Positions 1 to 9,606 of a stretch of 45,361 bases of DNA are shown in pieces. Numbering within the stretch: position 1 is the stretch's first letter; each line of letters opens with the position of its first letter. This stretch comes from Nioella sediminis. GTDB taxonomy: Bacteria; Pseudomonadota; Alphaproteobacteria; Rhodobacterales; Rhodobacteraceae. The position numbers were made by a program, and so were the translations under genes. The notes under the pieces are model-generated. The model saw nothing but the letters and a program-made list of their open reading frames with translations, ran no database searches and was not told where the DNA came from. The DNA is taken from the NCBI RefSeq assembly GCF_001879695.1, contig NZ_MNBL01000111.1:1-45361 (forward strand). The letters are read 5' to 3'.

Positions 1-2
1 GC

Positions 3-1073
3 CTATCCAATCCGCAGCGCCCCGTCCGACATTACCGGCAACCCGGCCTGACGCGCGGCGGGCAGGGCGCTTGGATGCACCCTTTCGGACCGGTCCAGCC
101 CAATCCGCCGCTTGCGGCGCAGCACGAAGATCCGGCTCCAGCCGCGCATGGTCCCGACCGAGGGCGCACCCGGATCGGTCAGGTAGCGGCTGCGCCAATG
201 GGGCGGCAGGGGCAGACCGCAATGTTCCGCCTCTCCCAGCATCCAGGCCAGCGGGATATTCGCCAGCGGTCGTGCCGCCTGCCAGTCACCAAGCTGGCCG
301 CCCACATCCCCGTGGGTGCCGCGAAACCACATCTGGATCACATCGCCCTCACGCCCTTCGGGCAGGGTCCACATGACGGGTGCGTAGACATCGCGGGTTT
401 CGTCCATTGCCAGCGCGTGGCGCCCGTGGCGGGTCGAGGGGCCCAACTCGTGGCTGTGAAACTCATGCGCTTGCGGGGCCAGTCGCCAAAGCAAAGGCCA
501 GCGCAGCCCGAGCGCGCGCACCGTGTCATAGACACCCACCATCTCGATCCGTACCCGGTCATGACAGCGCGCGGCGCGGAAGGCGCGGGCCTGCTGGCTG
601 TCCGGCGCCTCCTGATACAGGCAATAGAGCCGCTCCAGCGCCTCTTCACTGATCTGCGCGGGCCGCAGCAACCCCAGTTTGTCGATCAGCCCCGCCAGTG
701 ACCGCACCGCGAAGGCGCCGCGCGAATAGCCCATCAGGAAGATCCGGTCGCCGGGGTGGTAGTTGCGGGCCAGGAACAGATAGGCGCGCTTGATCTGGCG
801 GTTGATCCCGACCCCGGCCAACACCTCGACCGAGCGTTTGACCCCGCGCCACTGGATTCCGGGCTCGTAATACAGCATCACATTGGCCGATTGGGGCAGT
901 TCCGAGAGCAGCCGATAGGTCAGGCCGATATTGGTCTCCTGACCCCGGCGCAGGGTAGACATGGTGCCATCGAGCAGCACCACATGGGTGCAGGCGGGCC
1001 GAACATCCGGCAGGCGCGGTTCCTCGTTGCGAAACCCGCGCCAGAAAGACCATTTACCCCTGATCGGTGCCAA
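3..1073 (-). CDS. DUF2235 (Tle1-like) alpha/beta hydrolase family protein
   Basis: Complete gene of 356 residues. Visible: a THVVLLDGT segment (about 29-37), matching the usual DUF2235 opening, and a lipase-type nucleophile elbow GYSRG at 115-119 (Ser117) followed by AFAVRSLAGLI. Family knowledge: DUF2235 includes phospholipase effectors (Tle1) and many housekeeping-context members of unknown substrate. No secretion-system gene is visible, so an effector role is not supported. The start is a TTG placed after AAAGGG and it overlaps the stop of the upstream molybdenum hydroxylase gene by 20 bases, suggesting translational coupling. The first in-frame ATG (residue 38) would remove the DGT motif. 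Confidence 0.8.
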   Translation of the reverse strand: MAPIRGKWSFWRGFRNEEPRLPDVRPACTHVVLLDGTMSTLRRGQETNIGLTYRLLSELPQSANVMLYYEPGIQWRGVKRSVEVLAGVGINRQIKRAYLFLARNYHPGDRIFLMGYSRGAFAVRSLAGLIDKLGLLRPAQISEEALERLYCLYQEAPDSQQARAFRAARCHDRVRIEMVGVYDTVRALGLRWPLLWRLAPQAHEFHSHELGPSTRHGRHALAMDETRDVYAPVMWTLPEGREGDVIQMWFRGTHGDVGGQLGDWQAARPLANIPLAWMLGEAEHCGLPLPPHWRSRYLTDPGAPSVGTMRGWSRIFVLRRKRRIGLDRSERVHPSALPAARQAGLPVMSDGALRIG

Positions 1074-3357
1074 TCGCGCCCTTTGCCTCCTCGATCATCT
1101 GCCAGACACGATGCGGCGTGAACGGCATATCCGCAACCCTGACCCCCACGGGCCACAGCGCATCCTGAACCGCGTTCGCCACTGCCGCCATCGCGCCGAT
1201 GGTCCCCGCCTCGCCACAGCCTTTCATGCCGAGCATGTTGGTCTCGGTCTCGGTCGGTTCCGAGTGGAAGTCGAAGAACGGGAAATCCCCGGCGCGCGGG
1301 ATGCCGTAATCCATGAAACTTGCCGTCAGCAACTGCCCGTTTTCATCGAAGACCACCCGTTCGTTCATCGCCTGTCCGGCCCCCTGCGCAATGCCACCGT
1401 GAATCTGCCCTTCGACCAGCATCGGGTTCATGAGGTTGCCCAGATCGTCGGTCACAGTGTAGCGCTCGATGGTTAACAAACCGGTGTCGGGGTCGATCTC
1501 CACCTCCGCGATGTGGCAGCCATTGGGGAAGGACCGGCCCGCGTTGCGGATTTCCTTCTGGGCCACCAGCAGATCGGCGCGCCCCTCCGCCTCGGCCCGT
1601 TCGGCCAGTTCCATCAGACCTACGACCGTGTTCGACCCCGGTGCGCGGAAGACGGCCTCTTCTGGATCGAACCGCGCACCCTCGGCGCCAATCACCTCCT
1701 CTGCGAAGGGCAGAAGTCCCTCCAGCAGCAGGTCAGAGGTCGCGTATATGGCCGAGCCTTGTACCGTGACCGACCGAGACCCGCCGGTGCCGCCGCCCCT
1801 GGCGATTTGGTCGCTGTCGCCCTGCACGATTTCGATCTGGTCGAGTGCCAGCCCCAACCTGTCGCGCAGCAGCTGTTTATAGACCGTCTCATGCCCCTGA
1901 CCCGCCGATTGTGTGCCGACATAGACCTTGGCCCCGCTCCCGGTCAGCTCCACCTTTGCGGTTTCCATCGGCTGGCCCAAGATGGCCTCGATGTAATAGC
2001 ACAGCCCCTGACCGCGCAGCTTGCCCTTCGCGGCACTTTCGGCCCGGCGCGCGTCGAACCCGGCGGTGTCGGCCTCCCGCGCGGCCCGGTCCATCGCCCG
2101 TGCGAAATCGCCTGAGTCATAGAGTTCACCTGCCGCCGTCCTGTAGGGCATCTGCCCCGGTTTGATGAACGCACGACGGCGCAGCTCCATCGGGTCCACC
2201 CCCAGAACCCGCGCCGCATGGTCCATCGCGCGTTCCAGCACATAGATCGCCTCGGGCCGACCGGCCCCGCGATAGGCGTCGACCTGAGTCGTGTTGGTGA
2301 ACACCGCCTTGTTGTTCATATAGGCCGCCTGCACGTCATAGACTCCGGGAAAGACGTGGGAAAACAGGCGGCTCTGGATGATCTGGGCGAAGCCCGACAC
2401 ATAGGCCCCCACGTTCGAGACCGTGTGCAGGCGATAACCCGTCAGCTTGTAATTGGCATCGAAGGCCAGTTCCGCCGTGCAGGTCAGGTCGCGCCCGCCA
2501 TTGTCGGACAGCATGGATTCCGTCCGGTCGGCCATCCAGCGGACAGGCTGGCGCAGTTCCCGCGCCGCGAAGGACAGCAGGAAATGTTCCGGGTAGCGCA
2601 TGGTTTTCATGCCGAAGGCCCCGCCTACATCGGGCGTGGTCACATGTACAATCTCGGGATCGACCCCGAGCCACGCAGATATCTCGGCCTTCTTCGTCCA
2701 CACCCCTTGCCCGTTCTCGCAGACATGCAGGCGCTCGCCCTGCATCTCGGCATAAATCGCGCGCGGCTCCATGCTGGCGCACATGATCCGATTGTCTTCC
2801 ACCGTGACCTTGACCACATGGGCCGCGTCCGTCAGGGCCTTGTCTGCGGCCTCTTTGTTGCCAGCCCCCCAGGAATAGCACAGGTTCCCCGGTGCTTCGG
2901 GGTGGATCTCCGGCCCGCCAATGGCGACATCCAGCTTCGGCTCCAACTCGTCGAAGTCCAGCACGACCAGTTCCGCCGCATTGCGTGCTGCCACCATGGT
3001 CTCGGCCACGATGAACACCACGGGTTCGCCCACGAAGCGTACCCGGCCTTCGGCAAGGATCGGGCGGCGCGGGGCGGCGGCCTTGCCCCCGTCTTCGGTG
3101 TCGATCACCGTGAAGTGGATGGAATTGGCCAGCCCCGCCGCCGCCAGATCCGCCGCCGTCACCACCAGATGCACACCGGGCACGTCCCGCGCCTCCGACA
3201 CATCCAACTCGGCGATCTCCGCATGGGCCACCGGGCTGCGCAGCAGATAGCAGTGCAGCGCCCCCTCCGGCGCGATGTCGTCCACATAGCGCCCCTGACC
3301 CGTCAGGAACCGCTGATCCTCTTCCCTCGTGACCGACTGGCTGCTTCCGAATTTCAT
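1054..3357 (-). CDS. xanthine dehydrogenase family molybdopterin-binding subunit (CoxL-like, form II)
   Basis: 767 residues, the normal size of the large subunit of aerobic molybdenum hydroxylases, which hold the Mo-pterin cytosine dinucleotide cofactor. It opens with a typical GQGRYVDDI segment. An AYRGAGR motif lies near residue 360; this is the form II signature, not the AYRCSFR of genuine CO dehydrogenase, so the substrate is unknown. The catalytic glutamate is in the C-terminal GCGEAGT (about residue 713). ATG start follows a GGAG-type ribosome site. The FAD (medium) and 2Fe-2S (small) subunit genes are not beside it: upstream is divergent valS and downstream the DUF2235 gene. Partners may be elsewhere. 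Confidence 0.9.
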   Translation of the reverse strand: MKFGSSQSVTREEDQRFLTGQGRYVDDIAPEGALHCYLLRSPVAHAEIAELDVSEARDVPGVHLVVTAADLAAAGLANSIHFTVIDTEDGGKAAAPRRPILAEGRVRFVGEPVVFIVAETMVAARNAAELVVLDFDELEPKLDVAIGGPEIHPEAPGNLCYSWGAGNKEAADKALTDAAHVVKVTVEDNRIMCASMEPRAIYAEMQGERLHVCENGQGVWTKKAEISAWLGVDPEIVHVTTPDVGGAFGMKTMRYPEHFLLSFAARELRQPVRWMADRTESMLSDNGGRDLTCTAELAFDANYKLTGYRLHTVSNVGAYVSGFAQIIQSRLFSHVFPGVYDVQAAYMNNKAVFTNTTQVDAYRGAGRPEAIYVLERAMDHAARVLGVDPMELRRRAFIKPGQMPYRTAAGELYDSGDFARAMDRAAREADTAGFDARRAESAAKGKLRGQGLCYYIEAILGQPMETAKVELTGSGAKVYVGTQSAGQGHETVYKQLLRDRLGLALDQIEIVQGDSDQIARGGGTGGSRSVTVQGSAIYATSDLLLEGLLPFAEEVIGAEGARFDPEEAVFRAPGSNTVVGLMELAERAEAEGRADLLVAQKEIRNAGRSFPNGCHIAEVEIDPDTGLLTIERYTVTDDLGNLMNPMLVEGQIHGGIAQGAGQAMNERVVFDENGQLLTASFMDYGIPRAGDFPFFDFHSEPTETETNMLGMKGCGEAGTIGAMAAVANAVQDALWPVGVRVADMPFTPHRVWQMIEEAKGAIGTDQG

Positions 3358-3502
3358 GACCTGCTCCGACTTGCCTCGCCTTCATAGGTATCAAGCCGGT
3401 GGCAACTGTCCAGCCCACGCGATTTCACCGCAATTCCCTGCCCGTGCCCTTGGCCTTTGCCCGCGAAGCGGATAAGTCACCCTCAAGCTTAGAACATGGG
3501 AC

Positions 3503-6328
3503 ATGCAGGCGATGGAAAAGACCTTTAACGCCGCCGAGGCCGAACCGAAAATCCTGGCGAAATGGGACGAGGCGAATGCCTTTGCCGCTGGTGCTAATGC
3601 CAGCCGGGACGAAACCTTCTGCATTATGATCCCGCCGCCGAATGTGACCGGCAGCCTGCATATGGGCCATGCCTTTAACAACACGTTGCAGGATATCCTG
3701 GTGCGCTGGCACCGGATGCGGGGCTTCGACACGCTCTGGCAACCCGGCACCGACCATGCGGGCATCGCCACCCAGATGGTGACCGAACGCGAGATGGCCG
3801 CGAATGGCGAACCCTCGCGCCGCGAAATGGGGCGTGAGAAATTCCTCGACCGGGTCTGGCAACAGAAGGTCAAATCGCGCGGCACCATCATCGGGCAGTT
3901 GAAGCGCCTCGGCGCCTCCTGCGACTGGTCGCGCGAGGCCTTCACCATGGGCGGGGCAGAGGGCGACCCGGATCGCGGCAACCACGCCAATTTCCACGAT
4001 GCCGTGATCAAGGTCTTCGTGGAGATGTACAACAAGGGCTTCATCTATCGCGGCAAGCGGCTGGTGAACTGGGACCCGCATTTCGAGACCGCGATTTCCG
4101 ATCTGGAGGTCGAGCAGGTCGAGGTGAATGGCAAGATGTGGCGCCTGCGCTACAAGCTGGATGGCGGCGAGACCTACGAACACCCGATCGAATTCGACGA
4201 GGAAGGCAACCCGACCGACTGGGAAACCCGCGATTACCTGACCGTCGCCACGACACGGCCTGAAACGATGCTGGGCGATACCGGCGTTGCGGTTCATCCC
4301 GAGGACCGGCGCTATGCCCACCTCATCGGCAAGACCGTGACGCTGCCCATCTGTGGCCGCTCCATCCCGATCGTGGCCGACGAATATGCCGACCCCGAAA
4401 AGGGCACCGGCGCGGTCAAGATCACACCGGCGCATGACTTCAATGACATGGAAGTGGGCAAGCGCACCGGCCTGCGCGCCATCAACGTCATGACCACCCG
4501 CGCGGCGATGTTCCTGCGCGGCAATGACGACTTCGCGGAGGGCTGCCCGGCAGACATGATCGGCGCGGCCATCGAACGCTATGACGGCATGGACCGCTAC
4601 GAGGCCCGCGATGCCATCGTGACCGAGGCGCGCGACAACGGTTGGCTCGACGGGATCGACGAAGACAAGCACATGGTGCCCCATGGCGACCGGTCCAAGG
4701 TGGCGATTGAACCCTACCTGACCGACCAGTGGTTCGTGGATGCCGCCAAGATCGTCGGCCCGGCTTTGGACGCCGTTCGCAAGGGCATGGCCGCGCAGGA
4801 GGCAGGCGAATTCGACGAGGCCGCAGGCTATACCCGCATCCTGCCCGAACGCGACGCCAAGACCTATTACCACTGGCTGGAGAATATCGAGCCGTGGTGC
4901 ATCAGCCGCCAGCTGTGGTGGGGGCACCAGATTCCGGTTTGGTATGACGACGACGGCAACGAATACTGCGCCGCGACCGAGGACGAAGCAGTCGTCATGT
5001 CGGGTGGCAAGGCCCTGACACGTGACGAAGATGTCCTCGACACCTGGTTCTCCTCCGGTCTCTGGCCCATAGGCACGCTTGGCTGGCCCGAGGAAACCGA
5101 GGCCTACGCCAAGTATTTCCCGACCTCGACGCTGATCACCGGCTTCGACATCATCTTCTTCTGGGTCGCCCGGATGATGATGATGCAACTGGCCGTGGTC
5201 GACCAGATCCCCTTCCACACGGTCTATGTCCACGCCCTCGTGAGGGACGAGAAGGGCAAGAAGATGTCCAAGTCGCTTGGCAACGTTCTGGACCCGCTGG
5301 AACTGATTGACGAATACGGCGCGGATGCGGTGCGCTTCACGCTCGCCTCCATGGCCGCCATGGGCCGCGACCTGAAGCTGTCCACGCAGCGCATCGCGGG
5401 CTACCGCAACTTCGCCACCAAGATCTGGAACGCCGCCCGTTTCGCCGAGATGAACGAGTGCAAACCGGTGCCGGGCTTCGACCCCGCGGGCGTCACCCAG
5501 ACCGTCAACCGCTGGATCGTGGGCGAAATCGCCCGCGCCCGCGTCGCCCATGACGCGGCACTCGATGCCTACCGGTTCAATGACGCGGCCAACGGGCTCT
5601 ATGCCACCGTCTGGGGCAAGGTCTGCGACTGGTATCTGGAATTCGCCAAGCCGCTCTTCGCCTCGGGCGACGAGGCGGTGATCGCGGAAACCCGCGCCAC
5701 CATGGCCTGGGTCATCGACCAGTGCCTTGTGATGCTGCACCCCACCATGCCCTTCGTCACCGAAGAGCTGTGGGGCCAGATTGCGGACCGCGAAAAGCTG
5801 CTGGTCCACACCGACTGGCCGACCTACGGCGAAGAGCTTGTCGATGCCGAAGCCGACCGCGAGATGAACTGGGTCATCGGCCTGATCGAAGCCATCCGGT
5901 CCGTTCGCGCGCAGATGCATGTGCCTGCCGGTCTCAAGGTGCCGCTGTTGCAGGCGGAACTGGACGCCAAGGGACAAGCTGCGTGGAACCGCAACGAAGC
6001 GATGATCCTGCGGCTGGCCCGCGTTGTCGGCGTGGACACCGTGGACACGCTGCCTAAAGGGGCCGTCACCATCGCCGTCGAAGGTGCGGTCTTCGGCCTG
6101 CCGATTGCCGACATCATCGACGTGGACGAGGAAAAGGCGCGGCTGGAAAAGGTGCTTGGCAAGCTGGCAAAGGAACTGGGCGGGCTGCGCGGACGGCTGA
6201 ACAACCCGAAGTTCGCCGAAAGCGCCCCGGCAGAGGTGGTCGAGGAAACCCGCGACAATCTCGCCGCGCGTGAAGAGGAAGAGGCCAAGATCAAGGACGC
6301 GCTTGCGCGTCTGGCAGAGATTGGCTAA
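3503..6328 (+). CDS. valS: valine--tRNA ligase
   Basis: Class I aminoacyl-tRNA synthetase charging tRNA-Val, cytoplasmic. 941 residues, full length. The HIGH-type signature is HMGH at 53-56 inside [15 protein letters not shown], the KMSKS loop is KMSKS at 587-591, and the C-terminal part (about 880-941) is the charged coiled-coil arm that grips tRNA. The CP1 editing domain lies between these. ATG at 3503 gives MQAMEKTF; a second ATG three codons on (3512) is equally possible because no strong ribosome site separates them. It is divergent from the molybdenum hydroxylase gene and is followed by a hairpin terminator. Confidence 0.98.
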   Translation: MQAMEKTFNAAEAEPKILAKWDEANAFAAGANASRDETFCIMIPPPNVTGSLHMGHAFNNTLQDILVRWHRMRGFDTLWQPGTDHAGIATQMVTEREMAANGEPSRREMGREKFLDRVWQQKVKSRGTIIGQLKRLGASCDWSREAFTMGGAEGDPDRGNHANFHDAVIKVFVEMYNKGFIYRGKRLVNWDPHFETAISDLEVEQVEVNGKMWRLRYKLDGGETYEHPIEFDEEGNPTDWETRDYLTVATTRPETMLGDTGVAVHPEDRRYAHLIGKTVTLPICGRSIPIVADEYADPEKGTGAVKITPAHDFNDMEVGKRTGLRAINVMTTRAAMFLRGNDDFAEGCPADMIGAAIERYDGMDRYEARDAIVTEARDNGWLDGIDEDKHMVPHGDRSKVAIEPYLTDQWFVDAAKIVGPALDAVRKGMAAQEAGEFDEAAGYTRILPERDAKTYYHWLENIEPWCISRQLWWGHQIPVWYDDDGNEYCAATEDEAVVMSGGKALTRDEDVLDTWFSSGLWPIGTLGWPEETEAYAKYFPTSTLITGFDIIFFWVARMMMMQLAVVDQIPFHTVYVHALVRDEKGKKMSKSLGNVLDPLELIDEYGADAVRFTLASMAAMGRDLKLSTQRIAGYRNFATKIWNAARFAEMNECKPVPGFDPAGVTQTVNRWIVGEIARARVAHDAALDAYRFNDAANGLYATVWGKVCDWYLEFAKPLFASGDEAVIAETRATMAWVIDQCLVMLHPTMPFVTEELWGQIADREKLLVHTDWPTYGEELVDAEADREMNWVIGLIEAIRSVRAQMHVPAGLKVPLLQAELDAKGQAAWNRNEAMILRLARVVGVDTVDTLPKGAVTIAVEGAVFGLPIADIIDVDEEKARLEKVLGKLAKELGGLRGRLNNPKFAESAPAEVVEETRDNLAAREEEEAKIKDALARLAEIG

Positions 6329-6351
6329 CAGCCAGCCCTTCTGTTACAACC

Positions 6352-6390
6352 AGCGACGCGCGGGAAACCCTTGCGCGTCGCTTCGCTTTT
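6352..6390 (+). terminator. Rho-independent terminator of valS
   Basis: Perfect 10-base stem AGCGACGCGC (6352-6361) / GCGCGTCGCT (6373-6382), with a small GGG-AAA-CCC inner hairpin in the loop, then a T-rich tract from 6386. It sits 24 bases after the valS stop. The TTG at 6371 that could start the next gene lies inside the stem, which argues for the ATG at 6407. Confidence 0.75.
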
Positions 6391-6406
6391 GGGTTCTTCT
6401 CTTGCC

Positions 6407-7513
6407 ATGATCGGTCCACGCTACACATCGCTCGTCCAGAGCCTCCCCGCCTCCGTCCCCTTTGTGGGCCCCGAAACCCAGGAACGGGCCCGCGGCGAGG
6501 CTTTTCGCGCGCGGCTTGGCGCCAATGAAAGCGTTTTCGGTCCATCTCCCAAGGCCAAGGCAGCCATCGCCGAAGCCGCGAATGAGGCGTGGATGTATGG
6601 TGACCCGGAATCCTACGATCTGCGCGCAGCGCTTGCGGCCCATCATGGTGTGGGCATGGAAAACATCGTGGTGGGTGAAGGGATCGACGGCCTGCTTGGT
6701 TATCTGGTTCGTCTGCTGATCAAACCTGGCGATGCGGTGGTCACTTCGGACGGGGCCTACCCGACCTTCAACTACCACGTGGCCGGGTTCGGCGGCGAGC
6801 TTCACAAGGTGCCCTATGCCGACGACCATGAAGACCCGCTGTCGCTGATCGCCAAGGCGCATGAAACGCGCGCCAAGCTGATCTATTTCGCCAATCCCGA
6901 CAATCCCATGGGCAGTTGGCACGACGCGGACACCGTACAGCATCTGATCAATTCGGTGCCCGAGGGCTGCCTTCTTGTGCTGGATGAGGCCTATTGCGAC
7001 AGCGCCCCTGCCGATGCGATCCCGCCGCTTGATGCGAGCGACACCCGCGTGATCCGTATGCGCACCTTCTCCAAGGCTTACGGTCTTGCGGGCATGCGCG
7101 TGGGCTATGCCATCGCAGAGGCCGGGCTGATCACCGCCTTTAACAAGATCCGCAACCATTTCGGCATGAGCCGCGTGTCGCAGGCCGCCGCGCTAGCGGC
7201 GTTGGAGGACCAGGATTACCTGCGTGAAACGGTGGAGCGGATTGCGAACTCCCGCGACCAGATCGGCCGGATCGCACGGGACAACGGGCTGACACCGCTG
7301 CCGTCAGCAACCAATTTCGTGGCCATCGACTGCGGTCGCGACGGGGATTTTGCTCGGTCCGTGCTTCAGGGGCTGGTGGCGCGAGGAATCTTCGTGCGCA
7401 TGCCGTTCACGTCCCCACAGGATCGCTGCATCCGCGTGAGTTGCGGGCGCGACGAAGATCTTGCAGCCTTCGCAGAAGTGCTTCCCGCCGCATTGGCAGA
7501 GGCGAACGACTAG
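6407..7513 (+). CDS. pyridoxal-phosphate aminotransferase, histidinol-phosphate aminotransferase-like
   Basis: Fold-type I PLP enzyme of 368 residues. Visible: substrate-loop start LGANESVFGPSP, YGDPESYDLR, the ANPDNPMG strand, DEAYCD, and the PLP lysine K223 in TFSKAYGLAGMRVGYA; C-terminal IRVSCGR carries the carboxylate-binding arginine. This order matches HisC-type aminotransferases. No other his gene is nearby, so it may be a general aromatic or phenylalanine transaminase rather than the biosynthetic HisC. I chose ATG 6407 because an in-frame upstream TTG lies in the valS terminator stem. It converges on the class V aminotransferase at 7602. Confidence 0.88.
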   Translation: MIGPRYTSLVQSLPASVPFVGPETQERARGEAFRARLGANESVFGPSPKAKAAIAEAANEAWMYGDPESYDLRAALAAHHGVGMENIVVGEGIDGLLGYLVRLLIKPGDAVVTSDGAYPTFNYHVAGFGGELHKVPYADDHEDPLSLIAKAHETRAKLIYFANPDNPMGSWHDADTVQHLINSVPEGCLLVLDEAYCDSAPADAIPPLDASDTRVIRMRTFSKAYGLAGMRVGYAIAEAGLITAFNKIRNHFGMSRVSQAAALAALEDQDYLRETVERIANSRDQIGRIARDNGLTPLPSATNFVAIDCGRDGDFARSVLQGLVARGIFVRMPFTSPQDRCIRVSCGRDEDLAAFAEVLPAALAEAND

Positions 7514-7602
7514 GAAAAATCTTCTGGAAGATTTTTCAGGTCAGCAAAATTCTTCCAGAAGAATTTTGGGAAGGTCGGAAGAATTTTGGTTCAAAATTCT
7601 TC
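7514..7602. repeat. row of three AT-rich hairpins between convergent genes (bidirectional terminator)
   Basis: Three perfect 11-base inverted repeats follow each other: GAAAAATCTTC/GAAGATTTTTC (7514-7537, loop TG), CAAAATTCTTC/GAAGAATTTTG (7545-7568, loop CA) and GAAGAATTTTG/CAAAATTCTTC (7578-7602, loop GTT). The second and third share the same arm sequence in opposite order, so arms can re-pair. The array starts right after one stop codon and ends at the first base of the facing stop codon. Termination in both directions is the likely role. Confidence 0.7.
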
Positions 7603-8792
7603 TATCCCTTTGCGATGACCTCAGCTGCTGCATCAAGTCCGCCCGGTCCGTGGGGAATGCGCAACGCGGTCATGCCCGCTTGTAGCGACCCAAGCACGCC
7701 CATGACCATATGCGCATTCACGTGTCCCATATGGCCGATGCGAAAGATGCCATTGGCGTCTTCTTCCGGTGCGCCAAGCGGAATGCCAAGCGTGATCCCC
7801 GCCTGCTGCTCCAGCCAGTGGCGCAGGCGCGTGCCTGCCACGCCCCCCATGCGAACCGTCGTCACCGCGTGCGAACGTTCTGCCGGGCCAGCGATATTCA
7901 GCTCGATATCGGTGTCTGTTCCCCATGCCTCGAACGCGGCCCAGACAGCCCCTGCCAGCACCTTATGGCGGTGCCAGACTGCCTCTAGCCCTTCTTCGTG
8001 CAGGATCATGTCCAAAGCCTCGCGCAGCCCATACAGGTGATGCGTTGGCGCGGTGCCGCAGAAATGCTGATAGTAGAGCGCCGGGTTCGCACGCGGGCGC
8101 CAATCCCAATAGGGCGTCACGAGGTCAGCCGTTTCGCGGGAGGCATCCGCCTTGTCGTTGAAAAAGACGAAGGACATGCCCGGCGGCACCATCAGCCCCT
8201 TCTGGCAGCCCGTCACCATCACGTCGACGCCCCAGTCATCCATGTGGAACTCATCCACTGCCAGGCAGGCGATATTGTCGGAAAACAGCAGCGCCGGGTG
8301 GCCGGTCTCATCCAGCACACGACGCAGGCCGGGAATGTCGTTCTTGACCGAGGAGGCCGTATCGACCTGCACCGCCAGTACCGCTTTGATCTTGTGGCTC
8401 GTATCGGCGCGCAGAGCCTCTGCCACGCGGTCCAGATCCACCGCCGCGCGGAAGCCGAAATCGATGATCTCGGTCTCGATCCCCAATCCGCGCGCCATCT
8501 CGCCCCAGCCTTGGCAAAACCGCCCGGTTCCGAGAATCAGGATGCTGTCGCCCCGTGAGAGGGTGTTGCACAGCGCCGCTTCCCAAGCGCCATGGCCGTT
8601 GGCGATATAGATCGCCACCTCATGTCGGGTCCGCGCCACCTGCTTTAGATCCGCAACGATGGTTGCGGTCATGTCCACCAACTGCCCCGTATAGATGTTG
8701 GGCGCAGGTCGATGCATCGCCTGAAGCACGCGGTCGGGCATGACCGAAGGGCCGGGAATGGCGAGGTAATGACGACCGTTGGCGAGGCTCAT
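7602..8792 (-). CDS. class V aminotransferase, serine/alanine/aspartate--glyoxylate aminotransferase type
   Basis: PLP fold-type I, class V, 396 residues from ATG 8792. The family opening IPGPSVMPDRVLQAM, the NGHGAWEAAL glycine loop, and the PLP lysine in TGCQKGLMVPPGM (K198) are all present; FRIGHMGHVN near the end is typical of SGAT/AGAT enzymes. It should move an amino group from Ser, Ala or Asp to glyoxylate; the sequence alone does not decide which (roseobacters also use such an enzyme, BhcA, in the beta-hydroxyaspartate cycle, but bhcBCD are not here). The ATG has GAAAGGT six bases upstream; the TTG five codons earlier lies in front of that site and is unlikely. Confidence 0.9.
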   Translation of the reverse strand: MSLANGRHYLAIPGPSVMPDRVLQAMHRPAPNIYTGQLVDMTATIVADLKQVARTRHEVAIYIANGHGAWEAALCNTLSRGDSILILGTGRFCQGWGEMARGLGIETEIIDFGFRAAVDLDRVAEALRADTSHKIKAVLAVQVDTASSVKNDIPGLRRVLDETGHPALLFSDNIACLAVDEFHMDDWGVDVMVTGCQKGLMVPPGMSFVFFNDKADASRETADLVTPYWDWRPRANPALYYQHFCGTAPTHHLYGLREALDMILHEEGLEAVWHRHKVLAGAVWAAFEAWGTDTDIELNIAGPAERSHAVTTVRMGGVAGTRLRHWLEQQAGITLGIPLGAPEEDANGIFRIGHMGHVNAHMVMGVLGSLQAGMTALRIPHGPGGLDAAAEVIAKG

Positions 8793-8846
8793 GTCGGGAC
8801 CTTTCAAGAGGGCATGTGAAAGCGGTAGCCGCCCTCGCAGGCGGGG

Positions 8847-9551
8847 TCAATCGGTGCCGTGATAGCGCCGTGCAAGCCGCGCCGGATCGGCCCCCATCCG
8901 GTAGCGCAGCAGGGTGCCGAGGTTGCGCGCCCCGCGCCTCACCCAGCCCTCTGCCTCGTATCGCGCTGCCGATGTCCGCGCCTCCACCGGCACCATTACA
9001 AGCCGGTCTTTCAGGGCGCGCGCGATCGCCACATCTTCCATAAGCGGCTGGTCCGGGTAGCCGCCAACCCGGTCGTACTGCACCCGCGACAACAGCAGCC
9101 CCTGATCGCCATAAGGCAAGCCAAGCGCCCGCGTCCGCCAGTTGGCCCATCCTGCCACGCGCCGTGCGGCGCTCGCCTCGCTGCGGAAGGCGAGGCGGAA
9201 ACAGGCCGCGCGGTCGGGGTTGCGGTTCATATGAGTCAAAACCGCTTCGCCCCATCCGGGGGCCAGATGCGTGTCGGCATGCAGAAACAGCAGCCACGGG
9301 GCCGACGCCGCCTGCGCCCCGCGCGCCAGTTGTCCGCCCCGGCTGGCCGGGCCGCTGACCCAGACTGCGCCCAGTTCCCTCGCGGCCTCTGCCGTTTCAT
9401 CCGTGGACCCGCCGTCAGAGATCACCAGTTCGCGCACCAGCCCCATCTCCACCCCTTCCATCAGCGCCGCGGTGGTCGCCGCCAGCAAAGGTGCTGCGTT
9501 CAGGGTGGGGATGATGATGGACAGCGGCGCAGGCATCTTGCGAAAGCCCAT
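8847..9551 (-). CDS. family 2 glycosyltransferase (TIGR04283-like)
   Basis: 234 residues. GT2 fold signals: LSIIIPTLNAAPLL at the N-terminus, nucleotide-binding DGGSTDET at about 46-53, RGGQLARGAQAA, and the metal-binding FLHADTHL. This set matches the TIGR04283 group, often found with a TIGR04282 partner; no such partner is adjacent here. It transfers a sugar from a nucleotide donor at the cytoplasmic side; acceptor unknown. Start at ATG 9551 or at Met6 (9536); neither has a strong ribosome site. It reads toward the class V aminotransferase (54-base gap) and is divergent from ygfZ. Confidence 0.85.
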   Translation of the reverse strand: MGFRKMPAPLSIIIPTLNAAPLLAATTAALMEGVEMGLVRELVISDGGSTDETAEAARELGAVWVSGPASRGGQLARGAQAASAPWLLFLHADTHLAPGWGEAVLTHMNRNPDRAACFRLAFRSEASAARRVAGWANWRTRALGLPYGDQGLLLSRVQYDRVGGYPDQPLMEDVAIARALKDRLVMVPVEARTSAARYEAEGWVRRGARNLGTLLRYRMGADPARLARRYHGTD

Positions 9552-9556
9552 GGTTC

Positions 9557-9574
9557 AGGACGGTCTGCCGTCCT
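9557..9574. promoter_or_regulatory. perfect inverted repeat in the glycosyltransferase/ygfZ divergent gap
   Basis: AGGACGG-TCTG-CCGTCCT, 7-base arms and 4-base loop, in a 55-base divergent gap, followed by TATATG. It could be an operator or a 5' leader hairpin. No regulator is identified. Confidence 0.35.
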
Positions 9575-9606
9575 ATATGACGGGGAAGACGCGAAAGGAA
9601 ACGTGG

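Noticed and set aside
3425-5977. 850-codon open frame on the strand opposite valS
   Set aside because: It is the third-position shadow of the valS frame in high-GC DNA; its protein is His/Val/Gly-rich without motifs, and valS is certain.
6371-6406. TTG start twelve codons before the HisC-like ATG
   Set aside because: The TTG is within the stem of the valS terminator and has no ribosome site.
8829-8844. CCGCC/GGCGG hairpin between the glycosyltransferase and the class V aminotransferase
   Set aside because: Only five base pairs and no T-run on the minus strand; not enough for a terminator call.
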